From contig NZ_AVBI01000015.1 in NCBI RefSeq assembly GCF_000498475.1, positions 1 through 58,755 on the forward strand: a stretch of DNA of 58,755 bases. The letters run 5' to 3'. The translations under genes and the position numbers were made by a program. Positions 1 to 9,510 of the stretch are shown piece by piece. The stretch's first letter is position 1. Each line of letters starts with the position of its first letter. The stretch is from Flavobacterium cauense R2A-7. GTDB taxonomy: Bacteria > Bacteroidota > Bacteroidia > Flavobacteriales > Flavobacteriaceae. Below the pieces are notes generated by a model that was not told the origin of the DNA, ran no database searches, and was given only the letters and a program-made list of their open reading frames with translations.

Positions 1-308
1 ATAAACTTAAATCCACGCGTTTCATCGAAACGTTGCGCGGCTTTAATTAACCCTAAGTTACCTTCGTTAATCAAATCGGGTAGTGTTAACCCTTGATTTT
101 GGTATTGTTTTGCAACCGAAACCACGAAACGTAAATTTGCTTTCGTTAATTTTTCTAACGCTCTCTGGTCTCCGGCTTTAATGCGTTGTGCTAATTCTAC
201 CTCTTCATCTGCAGTAATCAAATCAACTTTTCCAATTTCCTGAAGGTATTTGTCTAAGGAAGCGGTTTCACGATTGGTAACCTGCTTGGTGATTTTAAGT
301 TGTCTCAT
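1..308 (-). CDS. rpoD: Primary RNA polymerase sigma factor (RpoD/SigA type), N-terminal part
   Basis: This is the first 102 codons of a primary sigma-70 family factor; the gene runs off the left edge, so its 3' part is missing. The translation starts [14 protein letters not shown] and contains region 1.2 ([14 protein letters not shown], then EEVELAQRI) followed by region 2.1/2.2 ([15 protein letters not shown], then [20 protein letters not shown]). The product directs core RNA polymerase to housekeeping promoters. The short N-terminus without a long region 1.1 is typical of Bacteroidota primary sigma factors. An AAGGAG-like sequence lies about 10 bases before the ATG, which is uncommon in this group. 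Identification is firm from the conserved region 2 sequence. Confidence 0.95.
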   Translation of the reverse strand, partial: MRQLKITKQVTNRETASLDKYLQEIGKVDLITADEEVELAQRIKAGDQRALEKLTKANLRFVVSVAKQYQNQGLTLPDLINEGNLGLIKAAQRFDETRGFKF

Positions 309-380
309 TTAAGAATCTCCTTGTCTTTTAAAGTGTTCAGTTTGTTATACGTAATGCGTTACCAAAAAGTTACAATATTT

Positions 381-428
381 GTAAAAAAATAAAACAGCTC
401 TTCCGGAATTTCTTCTGGAAGAGCTGTT
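381..428 (-). terminator. Rho-independent terminator downstream of the 447-1145 lipoprotein gene
   Basis: A perfect 12-bp inverted repeat (AACAGCTCTTCC at 393-404, GGAAGAGCTGTT at 417-428) with a 12-base loop is followed on the minus strand by a T-rich tract (381-392). It lies just after the stop codon of the minus-strand lipoprotein gene and separates it from the sigma factor gene. Confidence 0.85.
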
Positions 429-446
429 GCGAATAACTAACTAAAC

Positions 447-1145
447 TTATAATTTCCGTGTTCCTGTCCAGCTGCCGTTTTCGGGCACTGAGTTTTGCCA
501 AGTACCACTTATCGTATTACCGTTTATAGTGCCGGAGAATGAGCCGCCTTCAAAAGTGCCGGTGATGGAAGTACCTTCCACAGAACCGTCCATATAAATT
601 GCATTGATATCGTCATTAGGAACCGCTAACCCTAAAACATAACCGTCTGAAGTTGTGGCTAAATTGAATATACCGCTCGAATCACCGCTGAACGTACCGA
701 GATAACATTTAATGTGTGCAAAGGAATATTCTTTGAACATCTGCACTGAAGCATTGGCATGACCACTGATGTTCAGATTGTCAATCAGAGGATTTTCTCC
801 GTCACTCAAAACATTAAAGTCAAAGGTAGAACTTCCGTTAGTGAAAGTTAGTCCTGAAATATCCTGGCCATTGGTTACGCTTTCTGCTGTTGTGAAATTG
901 TATGTGGTTCCGTCAATTACCATTTTTGCCGAAACGGAACCGCTGTTGTTGATGTTGACGTAGACCGTTCCGGTTGAACCGACAAATATGCCTTTGTAAA
1001 CACCGTAATTGCTGGCATCAAACTCTGCTTTTGCTTCGGGGGCGGTTGATAATGTATTGTCGTCAGGCGTAGTGGTATCATTACTGTCGTCTGAGCAACT
1101 GAATAACGCCATGCTAAAAACTAATAGAATAATAATTTTTTTCAT
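447..1145 (-). CDS. Small exported lipoprotein of unknown function
   Basis: A 232-residue protein starting MKKIIILLVFSMALFSC. The hydrophobic leader ending in a lipobox-like FSC marks a type II signal peptide, and an Asp/Thr/Ser-rich tether follows (residues about 18-40). The rest is rich in Gly, Ser, Thr and Asn with alternating hydrophobics, as in an all-beta fold. The C-terminus (GTINGNTISGTW, then GSWTGTRKL) resembles repeated beta-strand Gly-Thr motifs of Bacteroidota surface lipoproteins. A TTG start three codons upstream is possible, but the ATG at 1145 fits the leader better. A good promoter lies upstream and a strong terminator downstream, so it is probably monocistronic. I do not recognise a named family. 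Confidence 0.75.
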   Translation of the reverse strand: MKKIIILLVFSMALFSCSDDSNDTTTPDDNTLSTAPEAKAEFDASNYGVYKGIFVGSTGTVYVNINNSGSVSAKMVIDGTTYNFTTAESVTNGQDISGLTFTNGSSTFDFNVLSDGENPLIDNLNISGHANASVQMFKEYSFAHIKCYLGTFSGDSSGIFNLATTSDGYVLGLAVPNDDINAIYMDGSVEGTSITGTFEGGSFSGTINGNTISGTWQNSVPENGSWTGTRKL

Positions 1146-1168
1146 AATGCTCAATTTTAAGATTTACA

Positions 1169-1200
1169 TAAATTTAGCAACTTTAATTTCTATTTAGCAA
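1169..1200 (-). promoter_or_regulatory. Bacteroidota-type promoter for the lipoprotein gene
   Basis: On the minus strand TTG (1198-1200) is followed after 21 bases by TAAATTTA (1169-1176). This matches the TTG-N17-23-TAnnTTTG Flavobacterium consensus except for the last base, and lies about 24 bases before the ATG at 1145. Confidence 0.55.
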
Positions 1201-1245
1201 TGGCTGTATTGGTTAATCGATTAAATGTCAGTTATTTCAGTTGAT

Positions 1246-3003
1246 TTATTCTACCGTTATATATTCCTTCAATGAAACCGCTTCACCTTGATTAGTGAAA
1301 CCTTCTAATGAAATTTCAAATCGACCTTTCACATCGGAGGTGTAGAAAAACAGTGGCAATTCATTTCCTGTTAATGTGATTTCGGGTTGCCAGTACAGTT
1401 GGTATCTGAAATCTGGAATTCTTTCGTAACCCGCATGCGAATAATTCGGACTGAAGTATTTTTTTTCTGTTTGCGGCCTGTCAAGTGTCACTTCTTTAAT
1501 GTAATTACCAGTGGTTTTAATTTTGTAATCGTTTTTCTTGGTAACGAAATTAATAATACCGTTAAAAACTTTTGGACCATAAACATATCCTTGGTTGACA
1601 AAACTTACTTTGTATATGTTTTGCATGTCATATTCAAACAGCTCGTTAATATTCTGGATTAGAATCCCATCAACCAATACTAAAGCTTCTCCGTAGGCTT
1701 CTCCCTGAGCAGAAAAATCTTTTATAATAATGGAATAGTTGTCTTTTTCTTTTTTAAAGGTTATTTCATAAAGCACTTCAATGATGGTTTCTTTTAAGGT
1801 TGGAAAACGGGTGTAGTCATCCAGAACATATTCTTTTTCAAGTGGATGGAAGAATAGTAACGATTTCGACGGACCGTTAAGGCTGTCTTTTTTCTTTTGA
1901 TAGTAGTTGTTCTCGATCTGGTTTGCGATGGAACGGTTTTCAATTTCGATCTGGTTTTTCGGATTTAAAAGCGATGAGGTAATGGTTTCCATAGACTTGA
2001 AGTCAGGCGATTTGGTTTCGTTGAGTACGATTTCATAGTCGTTACGGTCTTTTTCCATAACTTGGATTATCGCATTGGAATGGCTGGGCTGTTCGTCAAG
2101 AATGAAATTGAATTTTCCTTTTTCATCGGTTTTGGCGATTTTAAATCCAAACGATTTTCCCGGAAGAGAGAGTGTGACGGTTTTGTCTTTCAAATCTTTA
2201 TTGTTGTCTTTTGCGATGATTGAACCGGAGATGATTTCGCCGCGTAATTCCGGTAAATACTGACTTTTTTCCGTGCTGGAATTGTTTGTGACTGAAAGAG
2301 AATTTAAAAATTCAACCGAAGAAAGCTTTTTTGGCATTGGGAGACTGTCTGTTTTTCTTACCGATAGCGAAAAGTTACCTGCAGTTTTTTCTTTCAAAAC
2401 AGTATTAATTTCAAGGCTGACCTTTTCACGGTTGCTGTATTTTAATTTATCGGTTTTAACTTCGATAAGATTTTTTTCAGAATGCTTTGCTTCATTTTTT
2501 TGTACAGCGAACGGGGTATTCGAAGTCTCTTTTGAATTCGGAATGTTTTTTGCTGTTTCTCTCAAGGAGTTGTTCTCAAACGGATTTATAAGAAAAAGAT
2601 CCGTTTTGGAGATTCCGTTTTCAGCTTTATTTAAAGTCCAGTTCGTGTATGCGATAAGTTTATAATTTCCTGTTTTTAAGGTAGTCGAAATGAAGAAATC
2701 CCCTTTTCCGATTCCGTTTTTTAAAGTGATTTTTTGTTTTAAAACGGAATGGTTTGTATCATCCAGTAATTCAATATATCCGATTTTACTCGTTGAGCTA
2801 AATTTTTTCAGTGTAGAATTTAACGCATATACTTTGTATAAAAGTGTTTCGCCTGTAAGGAGCGTTGTTGTGTTACAGTGCACATACAGAGTCTCTTCTA
2901 TAGTGTTGATTTGACTTACAGGTTTTGCGGAATAGGCATTCTGACCAAAAGACAGATTGTTGGTTAGAAGTAAAAGTGCCAGAAGTGAAATTATTTTTGT
3001 CAT
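1246..3003 (-). CDS. Exported MG2/TonB-plug-like protein, last gene of the DUF4249 operon
   Basis: A 585-residue exported protein. The ATG at 3003 overlaps the TGA of the preceding DUF4249 gene (ATGA), and a signal peptide follows (MTKIISLLALLLLTNNLSFG). The N-terminal part (about 30-130) resembles the macroglobulin-type MG2 beta-sandwich (phrases such as GETLLYKVYALN and LKTGNYKLIAYTNW). The C-terminal half has a carboxypeptidase-regulatory-like stretch (GEIISGSIIAKDNNK) and a plug-like segment (LVDGILIQNINELFEYDM, then VFNGIINFVTKK). The 20073-22451 gene has the same architecture. It has no beta-barrel, so it is not itself a receptor. The stop-start overlap implies translation coupled to the lipoproteins, and I infer a role in the same envelope assembly. 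Substrate unknown. Confidence 0.7.
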   Translation of the reverse strand: MTKIISLLALLLLTNNLSFGQNAYSAKPVSQINTIEETLYVHCNTTTLLTGETLLYKVYALNSTLKKFSSTSKIGYIELLDDTNHSVLKQKITLKNGIGKGDFFISTTLKTGNYKLIAYTNWTLNKAENGISKTDLFLINPFENNSLRETAKNIPNSKETSNTPFAVQKNEAKHSEKNLIEVKTDKLKYSNREKVSLEINTVLKEKTAGNFSLSVRKTDSLPMPKKLSSVEFLNSLSVTNNSSTEKSQYLPELRGEIISGSIIAKDNNKDLKDKTVTLSLPGKSFGFKIAKTDEKGKFNFILDEQPSHSNAIIQVMEKDRNDYEIVLNETKSPDFKSMETITSSLLNPKNQIEIENRSIANQIENNYYQKKKDSLNGPSKSLLFFHPLEKEYVLDDYTRFPTLKETIIEVLYEITFKKEKDNYSIIIKDFSAQGEAYGEALVLVDGILIQNINELFEYDMQNIYKVSFVNQGYVYGPKVFNGIINFVTKKNDYKIKTTGNYIKEVTLDRPQTEKKYFSPNYSHAGYERIPDFRYQLYWQPEITLTGNELPLFFYTSDVKGRFEISLEGFTNQGEAVSLKEYITVE

Positions 3004-4247
3004 TGCCAAAAGGGTGGTATTACGTTTGATGAAAATGTTGAACAATCGCCGCAAACCGGCTTAACCATAATGAAAATAGGAAATGCTTCTTTATAGAAAA
3101 TTAGTCTTTTTTGTGCGATAGCTGATCTGAGTTCGAGGCCGGGACCGCCGTATCCACAAGGGAATTCTGGCGAATACGGAGGGTCGCCAAAGTACATGCT
3201 GTCAAATTCATATTCTTCACAATTTACAGGATAGGCCGGAGCATGCGTATTTGGAAAAATATCATTGAAATTAAAAAATATTCTTTTTGAGGTTACAGCG
3301 GCTACTTCGAAAAAGCCAATTACTTTTTCTTTTGGATTTGTAACAGATTTAAGGTTTCCATAGAAAAAGCCGGGTTGGTTGGGTGATAAAATATTTCCAG
3401 AACCCGAAATTTCTTTTAGGGTTTTATAAAATGTATACGCTTCAAAACTTTGCACATACTGGCGAACCATAATGCTGTATCGTTCGGCAATGGTGTAGTC
3501 GGTATTGGAAATAAAACGCACCGGAAAGTTGACAACACGGTCTTCGTTATAAGTGTTAGTTGATGTCAGAAAGAGTTCGTTAGAAGTTTTTGTAGTGTAA
3601 CAAACATGTGTTTCTGTTGGTCTTAATTGAAAGCCTATCGTCTCAAATCCCGGAAACGATGTTCCAGGACAAATTCTTGGATGCGGTAATAAGACCGTTT
3701 TAAAAGGACTCCATTTGGGAACCGTTATTTTTGAAGTTTCTTCATATTCGTAACGGTAGAATTTTGAAGTGCCGGTTGGGTCGTAACTGTTAACGCTGAT
3801 TTCAACTCCGGTTTGCCCTTCTTTTGTTGTCACATTTGTGCTCAGGCTTTCAATTTCAGTGATTGTTGTCAGCGTTTCCGGTGTGGAAATATACTCCCTT
3901 CCGTCACTTGTGGTGATAAACAATTGGTATTGTTTTCCGGGTACAGCTTGAAATTCGGTCGTTGATTCGTAAAGATTATTTTGTTCTGAAAATTCGTAGC
4001 GATTGCCTGTATCGTCCTGTACATAAACGTTCGCTCCTGTTTCAAAAACAGGACCGTTTTCTTCCAACATATAGGTCTTACTTATTTTAATCTGTTGCTT
4101 TTTTAATTCGTTAGTAATGGTAGCTTCGATAACAATCGCGTCTTCATAGGTTTCGGTTTGTAACTGATAAGGTTCGGTACAGTATACCATTGATAATGAA
4201 ATTATCAATACTAACAGGAATTTGTAATATGTTAATTTAAATCTCAT
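3000..4247 (-). CDS. DUF4249 family lipoprotein, third tandem copy
   Basis: A 415-residue lipoprotein starting MRFKLTYYKFLLVLIISLSMVYC; the cysteine of the lipobox is followed by TEPYQLQTETYEDAIVIEA, the typical opening of DUF4249 proteins. Beta-rich N-terminal domain (about 25-130), and a C-terminus ending CGDCSTFSSNVIPPFWQ, with a paired-cysteine motif shared by all three copies. DUF4249 proteins are normally encoded next to TonB-dependent receptors and are thought to be surface or periplasmic partners; no biochemical activity is established. It is very similar to the 4252-5496 copy along its length, consistent with a fairly recent duplication. Its stop codon overlaps the start of the downstream gene by the ATGA arrangement. 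Confidence 0.88.
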   Translation of the reverse strand: MRFKLTYYKFLLVLIISLSMVYCTEPYQLQTETYEDAIVIEATITNELKKQQIKISKTYMLEENGPVFETGANVYVQDDTGNRYEFSEQNNLYESTTEFQAVPGKQYQLFITTSDGREYISTPETLTTITEIESLSTNVTTKEGQTGVEISVNSYDPTGTSKFYRYEYEETSKITVPKWSPFKTVLLPHPRICPGTSFPGFETIGFQLRPTETHVCYTTKTSNELFLTSTNTYNEDRVVNFPVRFISNTDYTIAERYSIMVRQYVQSFEAYTFYKTLKEISGSGNILSPNQPGFFYGNLKSVTNPKEKVIGFFEVAAVTSKRIFFNFNDIFPNTHAPAYPVNCEEYEFDSMYFGDPPYSPEFPCGYGGPGLELRSAIAQKRLIFYKEAFPIFIMVKPVCGDCSTFSSNVIPPFWQ

Positions 4248-4251
4248 GTTT

Positions 4252-5496
4252 TTATTGCCAGAAAGGGGGAACTACATTGGATGAAAATGTTCTGCAATCG
4301 CCGCACACCCGTTTTACCATAACAAAAAACGGAAAATCTGATTCATAGAAAATTAATCTTCCGGATCTGATGGCTTCTCTCAAAGCGCCTCCATCTCCTC
4401 CGGTTCCGCATGGGATTTCAGGGGTTGGATGGTGATTAACGCCAAAATCCATACTGTTAAAGGTGTACTCGATGCATTCGTATGGGTAAGGAGGGGCTAG
4501 AGTATTTGGGAAAATATCATTAAAATTAAAAAAGATTCTTTTTGATGAAACGGATGCCACTTCAAAAAAACCAATTACTTTTTCTTTTGGATTGGAAACG
4601 GACTTAATGTTTCCGTAAATGAAACCGGGCTGATTGGGCGATAAAAGACTTCCCGTTTCTGACATGTCTTTCATAGTTTTGTAAAAAGTATAGGCTTCCA
4701 TACTTTGTACATACTGCCGAACCATAATACTGTATCGTTCTGCTATGGTATAATCTGTGTTTGATATAAAGCGTACCGGGAAATTTACCACCCTGTCTTC
4801 GTACAGTGTACTAGTAGAAGTCAACAGGATTCCTACAGAGTTTTTTGTGGTATAACAAACTCTGCTCTCTTCAGTTTTTAATTCAAGTCCAATGGTTTCG
4901 AAGCCAGGGAATTCTGTCCCTGCACAAATTCTTGGATGATCGAACAATACGGCTTTAAAAGGGCTCCATTTTGGAGCAACTACTTTTGAAGTTTCTTCAT
5001 ATTCGTAACGGTAATATTTAGATGTTCCTGATGGATCATAACTGTTTACCGCAATTTCAACACCGGTTTGTCCGTCTTTTGTAATGACATTGGTGCTAAG
5101 GTTCTCTATTTCAGTGACTGTAGTTAGCGTTTGGGTTGAGGATATGTATTGTTGGCCGTCACTTGTAGTGATGAATAATTGGTATTGTTTCCCGGGACTT
5201 GCCTGGAATTCGGAGACAGATTCGTAAACTCCGTTTTGTTCGTTAAACTCGTAGCGATTTCCTGTGTTGTCTTGAACGTATACTGTAGCACCCGCCTCAA
5301 AAACAGGTCCGTTTTCTTCCAGTAGATAGGTTTTGCTGATTTTTATCTGCTGTTTTTTCAATTCGTTCGTGATGCTTGCCTCAATAACGAAAGCCTCCTC
5401 AAACGTTTCGGTTTGTATTTTGTAAGGTTCGGTACAGTATACCATTGATAATGAAATCACCAATAGAAACAGGAATTTGTGAAATTTGGTTTTCAT
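4252..5496 (-). CDS. DUF4249 family lipoprotein, second tandem copy
   Basis: A 414-residue lipoprotein. I place the start at the ATG at 5496 (MKTKFHKFLFLLVISLSMVYC) because it gives a clean type II signal peptide; an upstream ATG seven codons earlier would overlap the preceding gene. The mature part opens TEPYKIQTETFEEAFVIEA and ends CGDCRTFSSNVVPPFWQ. It shares long identical stretches with the 3000-4247 copy (for example VVNFPVRFISNTDYTIAERY), whereas the 5508-6710 copy is more diverged. Only 4 bases separate it from the next gene. The function is inferred only from family context (partner of the TonB receptor encoded at 6729-9506). Confidence 0.88.
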   Translation of the reverse strand: MKTKFHKFLFLLVISLSMVYCTEPYKIQTETFEEAFVIEASITNELKKQQIKISKTYLLEENGPVFEAGATVYVQDNTGNRYEFNEQNGVYESVSEFQASPGKQYQLFITTSDGQQYISSTQTLTTVTEIENLSTNVITKDGQTGVEIAVNSYDPSGTSKYYRYEYEETSKVVAPKWSPFKAVLFDHPRICAGTEFPGFETIGLELKTEESRVCYTTKNSVGILLTSTSTLYEDRVVNFPVRFISNTDYTIAERYSIMVRQYVQSMEAYTFYKTMKDMSETGSLLSPNQPGFIYGNIKSVSNPKEKVIGFFEVASVSSKRIFFNFNDIFPNTLAPPYPYECIEYTFNSMDFGVNHHPTPEIPCGTGGDGGALREAIRSGRLIFYESDFPFFVMVKRVCGDCRTFSSNVVPPFWQ

Positions 5497-5507
5497 TTTT
5501 ATGTTTT

Positions 5508-6710
5508 TTATTGCCAAAATGGAGGTACGACATTAGATGCAAAGGTTGTGCAGTCTCCACAGGCTGCGGGTACCATTACGTAAATCGGATGTGTCTCGGA
5601 TAATGGATTGTAAATGAAATCGTAAAACACTTTTTGACCGCTTTGCACGTAGCTGATTAGTTTAAAACCATCACCCAAAGGATTGGTTCTGAAGTCCCCA
5701 GCGTCTAAACTTTCTTCAGGACAATCCATAAAAAACTGTGGTATCGGTTCGTTAGGAAAAACATCCCCGTAGTTGAAAAATATTCTTTTTTCAGATGCGG
5801 AACATACGTCAAAAAAACCAATGATTTTTTCTTTAGGGTTGGTTAGAGATTTAATATTGCCCATAACAAAACCGGGTTGATTGGGTGATAGCAATTCCCC
5901 CGAATCCGATAAGGCTTTGATTGTTTTATAGTATTCGTAAGCTTGTTGGCTGATTACGAATTGCCTTACCAGAATACTGTATCTTTCGGAAAGCATGTAT
6001 TCCCGGTCGCCTATAAAGCGAATGGGGAATTTATACACCAAATCTTCCATTAAATCAGTTGTGTTTGTTAATAAAAAAGTGTCTGATTTATTGGTTTTGA
6101 AACAGGTTTTGGATTCGTAACCCCGTTCCATATAACTGACTGTTCTTGGGTTTAGCAGATACGCTTTATAGTTTGACCATTTCGGAACCACCACTTTATA
6201 GGTTTCCTCATATTCGTAACGATAGAATTTGGAAGTATTGGTGGGGTCTGAGCTGTTAACGCTAATCTGAACTCCTCTTTCCGAGTCTTTCGTAACAATG
6301 TCTGTGTCGATACTGCTAATTTGATTGGCAGTGGTCATTCTTTGAATGTTTGAAGCATATTCGTTACCGCTGGCAGTCGTTATGAAAAGTTGATAGTTAA
6401 CATTTGGAACTGCCTGAAATTGTACGGTGGAAACATATACTCCGTTTTGTTCCGTAAAATCATAACGGTTGCCCAAATTGTCAGTTATGTATACATCTGC
6501 GCCAGTCTCCATTGTTGGCCCGTTTTCTTCAAACTGATAGGTACGGCTGATTTTTATCTGTTGCGTTTTTAGCTCGTTTGTAATGGTCGCTTCAACAACC
6601 AGAGCATCTTCAAAAGTGTTTGTTTGGATCTGGTAGGGTTCCGTACAACTTACTAAACTTATGCAAAACAGTATGCAGGCGATGGCTTTTGTTGTAAATT
6701 TTGTTTTCAT
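5508..6710 (-). CDS. DUF4249 family lipoprotein, first tandem copy
   Basis: A 400-residue lipoprotein beginning MKTKFTTKAIACILFCISLVSC, with the lipobox cysteine followed by TEPYQIQTNTFEDALVVEA. It ends CGDCTTFASNVVPPFWQ, the C-terminal signature of this trio. It is the most diverged of the three: the central region around residues 190-215 lacks the cysteine-containing HPRIC segment of the other two. It starts 18 bases after the TonB receptor stop codon, so the receptor and this lipoprotein are almost certainly co-transcribed. In Bacteroidota this pairing is common and suggests recognition or delivery of a substrate to the receptor, but the substrate is not known. Confidence 0.88.
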   Translation of the reverse strand: MKTKFTTKAIACILFCISLVSCTEPYQIQTNTFEDALVVEATITNELKTQQIKISRTYQFEENGPTMETGADVYITDNLGNRYDFTEQNGVYVSTVQFQAVPNVNYQLFITTASGNEYASNIQRMTTANQISSIDTDIVTKDSERGVQISVNSSDPTNTSKFYRYEYEETYKVVVPKWSNYKAYLLNPRTVSYMERGYESKTCFKTNKSDTFLLTNTTDLMEDLVYKFPIRFIGDREYMLSERYSILVRQFVISQQAYEYYKTIKALSDSGELLSPNQPGFVMGNIKSLTNPKEKIIGFFDVCSASEKRIFFNYGDVFPNEPIPQFFMDCPEESLDAGDFRTNPLGDGFKLISYVQSGQKVFYDFIYNPLSETHPIYVMVPAACGDCTTFASNVVPPFWQ

Positions 6711-6728
6711 TTCTTCTTCGTTTTTAAA

Positions 6729-9506
6729 TTAAAACTTGAAATTGTATGTAATTGTTGGAACCGGAACAGAAAATATGGAAGTTTTGTATGCTTTCACTTC
6801 CCCGTCTTTGGTTACAAAAAAGACTGAGTATGGGTTGTTTCTTCCCAAAACATTATAAATGGAGATGTTCCAGAAACTGTGTGCTAATTTTTTTATTTTA
6901 TGATTACCTTCAATATTTACACCTATATCCAAACGGTAGTAATCCGGAATGCGGAATTTATTTCTGTCGCTGTAAAGGGTGTATTCCGCGTTTCCATAGG
7001 TGTATTTGCCAATCGGGTAGGTAATTGGTCTACCGGTCTGATAAATAAAATTTGTGGAAAGGCTATAACGTTTTGTGAATTTATAATTCAAAACGGCACT
7101 TAAATCATGTGGTTTGTCATAGTTCGCTGGAAAATAATCACCGTTGTTAACCTTGTCACTATCAAATTTGCTGTCCAGTTTTATAAAAGTTCTTGAGTAG
7201 GTATAGCCCAACCAACCGTTCAGTTTTCCGGATTGTTTTTTAATCAGAAATTCAATACCGTAAGCTTTTCCTTTTCCTTTTAAAAGTTCGGTTTCAATGT
7301 TTTCGTTCAATAATAATTCGGCACCTACTCTGTAATCCAGAATGTTGTTTATTCTTTTAGTGTATCCTTCCAGACTCACTTCAAAATCTTTTTCAGCAAA
7401 ATTTTTGTAGAAACCCAGTGAATACTGATCGGCATTTTGAGGTGCAATATTAAGATCGGATAATTTCCAGGTATCGGTAGGCGATTGGGTAGTATTGCTG
7501 GACAGTAAATGCAGGTACTGGTAGGTTTTATCGTAACTTGCTTTTACCGATAAATCTTCGGTAATAAAAAAACGAGCGGAAATGCGAGGTTCGAATCCGC
7601 TATAGGTTTTTATGACTTTATTGTTTCCAAATTCTTTGGTTTCAGTTACGGTGGCGTCTGTCATTGGAGCGTCGTTTTGGTAAACCCGTTGTGTTGAACT
7701 TCCTAAAGCAGCATAAAAGGAATACCGAAGTCCTGCGTTTATTAAAAGTTTTTCGGAAACCTTATACGAATCGGATAGGTATATTCCGGATTCAATGGCC
7801 TTTTCTTTTTCTATTGTAACAGGAGTCAGCAAACTTTCCTGACCAATCGGATTCAGGTAGCCGGGATTTATTTTGTACAGTTTTGAAGCGATACCGTAGC
7901 TTATTTTATGTTTGTCGTTTAATGTATAATTGAATTTCAACTGAACTTGATTCTCGTCAATCTTATACCCGAAATCAAACGATTTGGTCATGTTGTTTTC
8001 GTTTTCATAGTCGATGTTGAATTTGTATTGGCTGTTTGAAAGTAGTAAAGCCGCTTTGTGTTTTATGCTGAAGGCGTGATTCCATTTTAACGAGAACAAA
8101 CGATTGCTGTACTTGTAAAGGGAATCGGACGATACGCTGAAGGCATCATGACTATAGTAACCGGTAGCTTCGATGTCATTATTGTCATTTATCTTATGGC
8201 TATATTTTACCACACCGTCATAAAAAGAAGCTTTGCTGTTTTTGAGTGATTTTTCATCGAGCGTTTTTAAAATCCAGTCTGAATACGTGGCTCTGGCCCC
8301 TATCAGTAAACTTGATTTTTCTTTCACTATTGGGGTGCTTACGGTAATGTTGCTGGTTACGGGGCCTATACCTCCCTCGCCGGAAAGTTTGCTGGTGTTC
8401 CCATTTTTGGTGGTAATATCAAATACAGAAGACAATCGACCGCCAAATTCAACCGGAATACTTCCTTTGTAGATGTCGGCACTTCCGATAGTAAATGGAT
8501 TTATTGCTGAAAAGAATCCAAAAAAGTGAGCCGGATTGTAGATAACCGCATTGTCCAGAAGAATAAGGTTTTGGTCTGTTTTTCCGCCTCGTACATTAAA
8601 CCCGGATGAGCCTTCTCCGGCAGTTTTTATCCCGGGGATGGTGGTGGCAACTTTTAAAATATCCCTTTCGCCAAGAACCATGGGTATGTTCTTTAGTCCT
8701 TCAATGTTAATGGAAGTAACACCTGTGTTGGCGCTTTTTACGGTTTCACTTTTTTTTCCTTTAACAATTACTTCTTTCAATTGGTTGATGTTTTCCGAGA
8801 CGGTAAGGTCCATTTTTCCGTTACTGTACATCATGACTTTTCGGATTACTTTTCGAAAAAGGAAATTTTCTGTTTCGATGGTATTTATCCCTATTGGCAG
8901 TTTAATGGAATAGAAGCCTTGCTGATCTGTAATGGCGGTTGCTTCATTGTTTTTAGTCCGTATAATTACATCCGCTACGGGTTTTCCTGTTTTGGCATCT
9001 TTTACATATCCGGTAAGTTCGAAAGTTTTTCCGGTAGAGACTTTGTTTTCTTTTCCTACAAAAGAAATAGTGTTTTCGTTTTCTATGTTGCCATCATTGT
9101 GCTCTTTTTCAAAAACTGGACTTCCTTGGAAAACGACTGCGCTGTTTTGGGGTTTGTTTTTCTCGGTGTTGAAATAATTCTCAGGTAATTTATCATATAT
9201 CACACTGTTTTTAGTCAGAATTATTTTTTCATCCGACATGTAAAAATTCAGCGACGTATTTTGAAACAAGTCATTTAAGACAGATTCGAGCGTGCTGTCA
9301 TTAAAGTTTGCGGTAATCGGATCGGGATAATTTTTAAACCAGTCTTTGTCAAAATAAAATTGATAACCGGAATCCTTTTCTATTGTTTCTATTGCTTTTT
9401 CAAGGGAAACATTGTTAAACGTAAAGGAGTATTTCTTTCCTTTAACCTGCGCAATGGAAATCTGATGCAAGAATACGACCAATAGTGTAATAAGAATTTT
9501 TTTCAT
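6729..9506 (-). CDS. TonB-dependent outer-membrane receptor with STN and carboxypeptidase-regulatory domains
   Basis: A 925-residue outer-membrane receptor starting at the ATG at 9506 (MKKILITLLVVFLHQISIAQ signal peptide); a longer ATG start at 9536 would overlap the upstream gene. Domain order: STN domain (about 22-105, SLEKAIETIEKDSGYQFYFD), carboxypeptidase-D regulatory-like domain (about 165-250, GKPVADVIIRT), TonB plug (about 265-385, with GFNVRGGKTDQNLILLDNA), then a 22-strand-type barrel ending in TITYNFKF. STN domains often signal to an anti-sigma factor, but no ECF sigma/anti-sigma pair is encoded nearby. It heads a block with three DUF4249 lipoproteins and is thus probably the transport channel of this locus. 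Ligand unknown. Confidence 0.93.
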   Translation of the reverse strand: MKKILITLLVVFLHQISIAQVKGKKYSFTFNNVSLEKAIETIEKDSGYQFYFDKDWFKNYPDPITANFNDSTLESVLNDLFQNTSLNFYMSDEKIILTKNSVIYDKLPENYFNTEKNKPQNSAVVFQGSPVFEKEHNDGNIENENTISFVGKENKVSTGKTFELTGYVKDAKTGKPVADVIIRTKNNEATAITDQQGFYSIKLPIGINTIETENFLFRKVIRKVMMYSNGKMDLTVSENINQLKEVIVKGKKSETVKSANTGVTSINIEGLKNIPMVLGERDILKVATTIPGIKTAGEGSSGFNVRGGKTDQNLILLDNAVIYNPAHFFGFFSAINPFTIGSADIYKGSIPVEFGGRLSSVFDITTKNGNTSKLSGEGGIGPVTSNITVSTPIVKEKSSLLIGARATYSDWILKTLDEKSLKNSKASFYDGVVKYSHKINDNNDIEATGYYSHDAFSVSSDSLYKYSNRLFSLKWNHAFSIKHKAALLLSNSQYKFNIDYENENNMTKSFDFGYKIDENQVQLKFNYTLNDKHKISYGIASKLYKINPGYLNPIGQESLLTPVTIEKEKAIESGIYLSDSYKVSEKLLINAGLRYSFYAALGSSTQRVYQNDAPMTDATVTETKEFGNNKVIKTYSGFEPRISARFFITEDLSVKASYDKTYQYLHLLSSNTTQSPTDTWKLSDLNIAPQNADQYSLGFYKNFAEKDFEVSLEGYTKRINNILDYRVGAELLLNENIETELLKGKGKAYGIEFLIKKQSGKLNGWLGYTYSRTFIKLDSKFDSDKVNNGDYFPANYDKPHDLSAVLNYKFTKRYSLSTNFIYQTGRPITYPIGKYTYGNAEYTLYSDRNKFRIPDYYRLDIGVNIEGNHKIKKLAHSFWNISIYNVLGRNNPYSVFFVTKDGEVKAYKTSIFSVPVPTITYNFKF

Positions 9507-9510
9507 TGGA

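Noticed and set aside
1213..1224. TTAATCGATTAA palindrome
   Set aside because: It is a 12-base AT-rich palindrome with no repeat in neighbouring gaps; it could be an operator, but there is nothing else to support one.
2273..2665. 130-residue plus-strand ORF within the MG2/plug-like gene
   Set aside because: It lies antisense to a gene with a clear signal peptide and domain pattern and has no recognisable features of its own.
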